Shown: positions 60,701-64,000 of the stretch, piece after piece
Position numbering within the stretch: the stretch's first letter is position 1
Layout: the number at the start of each line of letters is the position of its first letter
Assembly: GCF_001570605.1 (NCBI RefSeq)
Contig: NZ_BBXG01000003.1
Coordinates: 459,252-523,251 of the forward strand
DNA: 64,000 nucleotides
From: Herbidospora cretacea
GTDB taxonomy: Bacteria; Actinomycetota; Actinomycetes; Streptosporangiales; Streptosporangiaceae
Direction of reading: 5' to 3'
Program-made: the position numbers and the translations under genes
The notes under the pieces: model-generated
What the model was told of the DNA's origin: nothing
Database searches by the model: none
Seen by the model: the letters and a program-made list of their open reading frames with translations, nothing else

Positions 60701-62972
60701 CGGCGTCGACCGCCGTCGCGGTCCGCCCCCGCAGGATGACGGGGTTGACCTCGGCGAACACGAACCCTTCCCGACGGGTCATGTCCGCCAGCGCGACGGC
60801 GGTCCGGGCGAGCGTCCCGACGTCCGGAACGAGCCTGGCGGCCCTCATCTCCCGTACGGCCCTCTCCACGCGCTCCCTGGTGACGGGGAGCGGGACGACC
60901 GCCGCGTCGTCGAAGACCTCCACCCAGGCCCCGCCCAGCGCGATGACGACGACCGGGGTGACGGCGTCGTACCTGACGGAGACCATCACCTCGACCCCCG
61001 GGGGAACCATCTCCTCGACGAGGACCGGCGGGGGGATCTGCCTCAGCGCCCGTTCGAGGTCCTTCTCCGTCGAGACGCCGAGGATGACGCCGCCCTGCGC
61101 GGCCTTGTGGCGGACGTCGGGCGAGTCGACCTTGACCACGACGGTCCCGAGCTCGGCCAGCAGCGCCCCGGCCTGAGCCGGATCCCCGGCGACCCCGCCT
61201 CTCGGGACGGCGATGCCATGAGCCTGGAGACAGGCCTTGCCCTCCACCTCCCGCAGCCAGGTGGGTTCGGCACTGCTGCCTCGCTTTTTGCTTTGGTCGG
61301 CGATCTCGCGGATGCGGGCCGGATCGACCGCGGTGGTCATGGCGCCGGCGCAGATCAGGCCCTCGGTCAGGCCCGCCACGGGGACCAGGCCCAGGTCGGT
61401 GAGGTGTTCGGCGGTGGCCTCCGGCATGAGCTCGGGGAGCGTCGAGGCCACCACGACCGGGACGTCGAGGCTCCCGGCCGCACGCGTGACGGCGTCGAGG
61501 GCGGCGTCCCACGCCTGTTCCTGCTCGGGGTCCATCTCGGCCGGGCGGTCGTAGCAGGCGAGGACGACGCCGATCGACGGGTCCTCGCCGGCTGTGGCGA
61601 TGACGGCGGCGGTTCGCTCGGTCTCGCCGAAGATGACGGCGGTGTAGTCGAGGGGATTGGAAGCGGTGGCCGTACCGGGCAGAAGCCCTTTCAGAGCTTG
61701 GACGGTGCCCGCGCTGAGCGCCGGAAGCGGCACCTTGAGCCTCGCGGCCTCATCGGCAGCCGTGGCGGCGTCACCCCCAGAACACGTCACCACCAGCACC
61801 CCCGTCTCAGGGGTGTTCAGCGGATCGGTTCGCGTGTGGGCGATGGTGCGAGCAGCTCGCCCGGACGAGGCGCTTTCGTCCGGCGGGTTGAGGTGCGCGG
61901 GGGCGTCCAGATTCGACGGGTAGACGTGCCCGACGGGTTCGGGATGCGGCGGGTTGAGGTGCGCGGGGGCGGAGCCGGGATGCGACAGGTAGAGGTTACT
62001 GGCGGCAGCTTCGGCTTTCGACGGGGTGATTCGCCCGGGCGTGGCATGGGTGGTCGGCGGGTTGGTGTGCCCGGACCTGGTGGCGGTTCGGTGGTTGGCC
62101 TGGCTCAGGGCTTTGGCCAGTTCGAGGAGTTCGTGGGGGTTGCGGGCCCACGCGCCACCGGCCTCCTCGATCAGGGCCTTGAGGATGCGGTGATCACCCG
62201 CGACGGCGCCCGTGTGGGCGGCGGCGGCGGCGGCGCCCAGGGCGCTGGTGCCCGCTTTCAGTACGGCCACCCGGATGCCGTGCTCCACCGCCAGCGCGAG
62301 GGCTTCCGGGAGGCCCGGGTCCTCGGTCTCCAGGTAGAGCGCGGCCGAGGTGACGCCGTCGAGCTCGGTCAGGGCGGTGAGGTAGTCCGACGCGGTGAGG
62401 ACGGCCTGGTTGCCGCAGGACACGACCGTGTGGAGCCGCAGCGCGCGCCTGCTGAGCAGGGCGTTGACCGCGACGTTGCCGCTCTGCGAGACGAGCGCCA
62501 CCGGGCCGGGACGCCTGGGTACATAGGCGTCGCCCCACATGGGCGCCCGGCCGACGACCGAGACGACGCCGTTCCCGTTGGGACCGCAGACGGGGAGGCC
62601 GTGGGCCAGGGCGGCCCGCCGGAGCTCGTCCTGAAGCGCCCGGCCGCCGGGGATCTCGGCGAAACCGGCCGCGAGGACGACCGCGCCGCCACACCCTCGT
62701 TCCCCCGCTTGCCGCAGCAGATCCGGCACGGTGCCCGCCGGGGTCGCGATGACGAGGGCGTCCGGCGCGATGGGCAGGTCGGCGATGGTCGGCACGCACG
62801 GCACGCCGTGCACGTCGCGGGCGGTGGGGTGGACGCCGTACACGGGACCGGGAAAACCGGCGGTGACCAGGTTGGCGACCGCCTGGTTGCCGTAGGAGCC
62901 GGGGCGGGTCGAAGCGCCGACGACGGCGACCGAACGGGGAGCGAGCAGGCGCGCGGGTCTCACCTCCTCCAC
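60669..62972 (-). CDS. ADP-forming acyl-/acetyl-CoA synthetase (ACD family) with an inserted repeat region
   Basis: 767 residues. The N-terminal CoA-binding domain (SVAVVGASTRPGSYGNQAVANL) and succinyl-CoA-ligase-like domain with the phospho-His candidate His253 (AAAHTGAVAGDH) are followed by a C-terminal ATP-grasp domain (KACLQAHGIAVPRGG, VVKVDSPDVRHKAAQGGV, VLVEEMVPPGVEVMV, FAEVNPVIL). It interconverts acyl-CoA plus ADP and acid plus ATP. Residues ~293-387 are an atypical Pro/His/Ser/Thr-rich insertion with duplicated APAHLNPP segments. The start is uncertain: GTG at 62972 is adopted, but GGAGGAG follows it and GTG at 62963 is possible. Divergent from a TetR gene with a palindrome over the start. 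Confidence 0.88.
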   Translation of the reverse strand: MEEVRPARLLAPRSVAVVGASTRPGSYGNQAVANLVTAGFPGPVYGVHPTARDVHGVPCVPTIADLPIAPDALVIATPAGTVPDLLRQAGERGCGGAVVLAAGFAEIPGGRALQDELRRAALAHGLPVCGPNGNGVVSVVGRAPMWGDAYVPRRPGPVALVSQSGNVAVNALLSRRALRLHTVVSCGNQAVLTASDYLTALTELDGVTSAALYLETEDPGLPEALALAVEHGIRVAVLKAGTSALGAAAAAAHTGAVAGDHRILKALIEEAGGAWARNPHELLELAKALSQANHRTATRSGHTNPPTTHATPGRITPSKAEAAASNLYLSHPGSAPAHLNPPHPEPVGHVYPSNLDAPAHLNPPDESASSGRAARTIAHTRTDPLNTPETGVLVVTCSGGDAATAADEAARLKVPLPALSAGTVQALKGLLPGTATASNPLDYTAVIFGETERTAAVIATAGEDPSIGVVLACYDRPAEMDPEQEQAWDAALDAVTRAAGSLDVPVVVASTLPELMPEATAEHLTDLGLVPVAGLTEGLICAGAMTTAVDPARIREIADQSKKRGSSAEPTWLREVEGKACLQAHGIAVPRGGVAGDPAQAGALLAELGTVVVKVDSPDVRHKAAQGGVILGVSTEKDLERALRQIPPPVLVEEMVPPGVEVMVSVRYDAVTPVVVIALGGAWVEVFDDAAVVPLPVTRERVERAVREMRAARLVPDVGTLARTAVALADMTRREGFVFAEVNPVILRGRTATAVDAVICRGRPAGP
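61881..61970 (+). repeat. 24-bp perfect direct repeat in the acyl-CoA synthetase insertion
   Basis: The 24 bases at 61881-61904 are repeated exactly at 61947-61970 (66 bp apart, a multiple of three). In the gene's own frame they encode APAHLNPP-type segments. This is within the region of visibly lower GC. Confidence 0.85.
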
Positions 62973-62988
62973 ACTGGTTGGTCAACCA
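62971..62988. promoter_or_regulatory. 18-bp palindrome between acyl-CoA synthetase and tetR genes
   Basis: ACTGGTTG-GT-CAACCAGT is a near-perfect dyad whose left edge touches the synthetase start codon (62970-62972). TetR proteins commonly bind such sites. The divergent TetR gene starts 55 bases away. Confidence 0.65.
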
Positions 62989-63031
62989 GTCAGCAGTCAA
63001 GGTGTGTCGCCGACGCGAGGCGCTGCTGGGG

Positions 63032-63037
63032 TAGAGT
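63032..63037 (+). promoter_or_regulatory. -10 box (TAGAGT) of leaderless tetR gene
   Basis: TAGAGT, six bases, GTG at 63044. Confidence 0.5.
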
Positions 63038-63043
63038 TGCCGG

Positions 63044-63679
63044 GTGCGCAGCGCGGAGGGCGCCCGGAGCAGCCGGGCCGATCAGGCAGATCAGCGCCGG
63101 GCCGAACTGCTGGACGCCGCCCGGCGTGTGGTGCTGGAGCGAGGTCTCGCCAGCACCCGGGTCTCCGACATCGCGAAAGCGACCAACGTCAGTGGCGGGT
63201 TGATCCACTACCACTTCGCCACCAAAGACGACCTGATCACCGCCATGCTGCGGGCCACCTCCGAGAGCGAGGTCAGGCGGCTGCGCGAGATCATCGCCGG
63301 CCCCGGGACGGCGGTGCAGCGCCTCGACCGGGTGCTGCGCTTCTACATCCCCAACTCGCGGTCCGACCAGAGCTGGATCCTGTGGCTCGACGCGTGGGCG
63401 CTCGGGGTCCGGGAGCCGCATGTGCGGGAGATCCTGCTGGAGCTCGAGGGCGGCTGGATCGAGATCCTGTCCGAGGTGATCTCCGAGGGCATGTCGGCGG
63501 GGGAGTTCACCTGCGACGATCCCCAGGGGGCCGCCGAGCGGCTCGACGGGATGCTCGACGGGCTCGTGGTGCGCTACACGCTGCACTCGGGGGCGATGTC
63601 GCGGAAGCGACTGCTGGAACACGCCCGGATCGCGGCGGCCCGCGAGGTGGGCGTGGAACGGTCGACCTTCCCTGCTTGA
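63044..63679 (+). CDS. TetR-family regulator
   Basis: 211 residues. HTH: RRAELLDAARRVVLERGLASTRVSDIAKATNVSGGLIHYHFATKDDLITAML. The C-terminal ligand domain includes RLDRVLRFYIPNSRSDQSWILWLDAWALGVREPHVREILLELEGGWIEIL, similar to regulators of the BetI/TetR_C_6 kind that bind small organic ligands. Divergent from the acyl-CoA synthetase with a palindrome between, so it probably represses both. The leaderless -10 box supports the GTG at 63044. Confidence 0.9.
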   Translation: MRSAEGARSSRADQADQRRAELLDAARRVVLERGLASTRVSDIAKATNVSGGLIHYHFATKDDLITAMLRATSESEVRRLREIIAGPGTAVQRLDRVLRFYIPNSRSDQSWILWLDAWALGVREPHVREILLELEGGWIEILSEVISEGMSAGEFTCDDPQGAAERLDGMLDGLVVRYTLHSGAMSRKRLLEHARIAAAREVGVERSTFPA

Positions 63680-63684
63680 TTCCG

Positions 63685-63715
63685 CCTGACTCGGCGTAGG
63701 ACCTGACTCGGCGTA
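63685..63715 (+). repeat. Two copies of CCTGACTCGGCGTA
   Basis: The 14-base unit at 63685-63698 recurs at 63702-63715 (17-bp period), just after the tetR gene. The rest of the gap 63680-63941 shows no gene. Confidence 0.6.
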
Positions 63716-63941
63716 CGACCTGGCAGGGGTCGGCGGGCGGTGTGGCGGCGTGTGAACTGGCGGGGTCGGAGTTGTCTGCGGTTGAGCAGGGCCGGATCAC
63801 CGCCGACTGCACTAAGGGCCTTGGCGCATCGAATCTCCACCGGTGACGCGGCTCCAGGTGCCGGACGCATCGTGAGCTGCCGCCCGAATCGCGCGCGAGG
63901 CTCCGGCCGCTCGGCGAACGCGGGGGAGGACCGCCGCGCGG

Positions 63942-64000
63942 TCAGACCCCTGTGTCGTCGTCCTGCACCCTCATGAGCTTCGAGGAGACCTCGTCGGCGG
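63942..64000 (-). CDS. C-terminal end of a minus-strand gene running off the window
   Basis: On the minus strand the frame ADEVSSKLMRVQDDDTGV ends in TGA at 63942-63944. The acidic/polar end, codon use (G/C third bases) and the position after a gap fit a real C-terminus, but only 18 residues are visible. No family can be named. Confidence 0.4.
   Translation of the reverse strand, partial: ADEVSSKLMRVQDDDTGV

Noticed and set aside
61881-61970. Direct repeats that might look like a CRISPR array
   Set aside because: Only two copies, in frame within a coding sequence, with no cas genes.

Overview
This window is very GC-rich DNA with strong G/C bias at third codon positions, frequent GTG starts and many tightly packed or overlapping genes. 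That, with leaderless-looking promoters (a TANNNT-like box 6-7 bases before a GTG/ATG), PadR/TetR/HxlR/LAL-LuxR regulators, secreted proteases and an LCP cell-wall enzyme, points to a filamentous actinobacterium, probably the Streptosporangiaceae or a close relative. The family-level placement is inference. I saw no rRNA, tRNA, prophage or CRISPR array. No gene-free stretch exceeds 300 bases.

Layout. 1-3.6 kb: tail of a secreted peptidase, an N-terminally truncated tnpB-type gene, a small HTH regulator and a secreted subtilisin-like protease. 3.7-9.3 kb: aldehyde dehydrogenase, GNAT, cupin and a large LAL-type LuxR regulator. 9.4-16.5 kb: a five-gene overlapping operon encoding a SWIM zinc-finger protein, a DUF5691-like protein, a MoxR-type AAA+ ATPase, a DUF5682-like protein and a VWA protein. 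This is a coherent uncharacterised AAA+/VWA machine. 16.6-23 kb: MFS exporter, an enolase-superfamily protein that has lost its catalytic lysines, an LCP enzyme and two alpha/beta hydrolases. 23.1-28.4 kb: sbcD-sbcC, with an odd in-frame insertion in SbcC and a decayed duplicate of the sbcC 3' end downstream. 28.5-32 kb: a fused E1 alpha/beta 2-oxoacid dehydrogenase and a secreted repeat protein. 31.9-36.2 kb: an ABC-2 exporter with its PadR regulator and a long operator palindrome, then CorA and an M50-like membrane protease.

36.2-42.6 kb is the most interesting part. An AlkZ-like DNA glycosylase is divergent from a translationally coupled three-gene module that ends in a 999-residue SMC-like ATPase. 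Gene order and architecture resemble kleisin-KITE-SMC systems (MukFEB/MksFEB/JetABC), but no TOPRIM nuclease gene (JetD/MksG) follows.

42.6-44.8 kb: an SDR and a quinone-oxidoreductase-like enzyme divergent from an HxlR regulator with shared repeat boxes. 45-51 kb: a TetR regulator and a leucine/isovalerate catabolic operon (acyl-CoA carboxylase beta and biotin subunits, HMG-CoA lyase, acyl-CoA dehydrogenase), with matching 16-bp operator-like sites at both ends of the TetR gene. 51.1-54 kb: Rieske lipoprotein, GNAT and an unrecognised 589-residue protein. 54-55.9 kb: pseudouridine salvage pair (PfkB kinase and PsuG). 56-60.7 kb: phytoene-desaturase-like oxidoreductase, then a coupled two-component system, GT2 glycosyltransferase and ferritin-like protein. 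60.7-63.7 kb: an ADP-forming acyl-CoA synthetase with a repeat-bearing insertion, divergent from a TetR regulator. The last 59 bases hold the end of a minus-strand gene.
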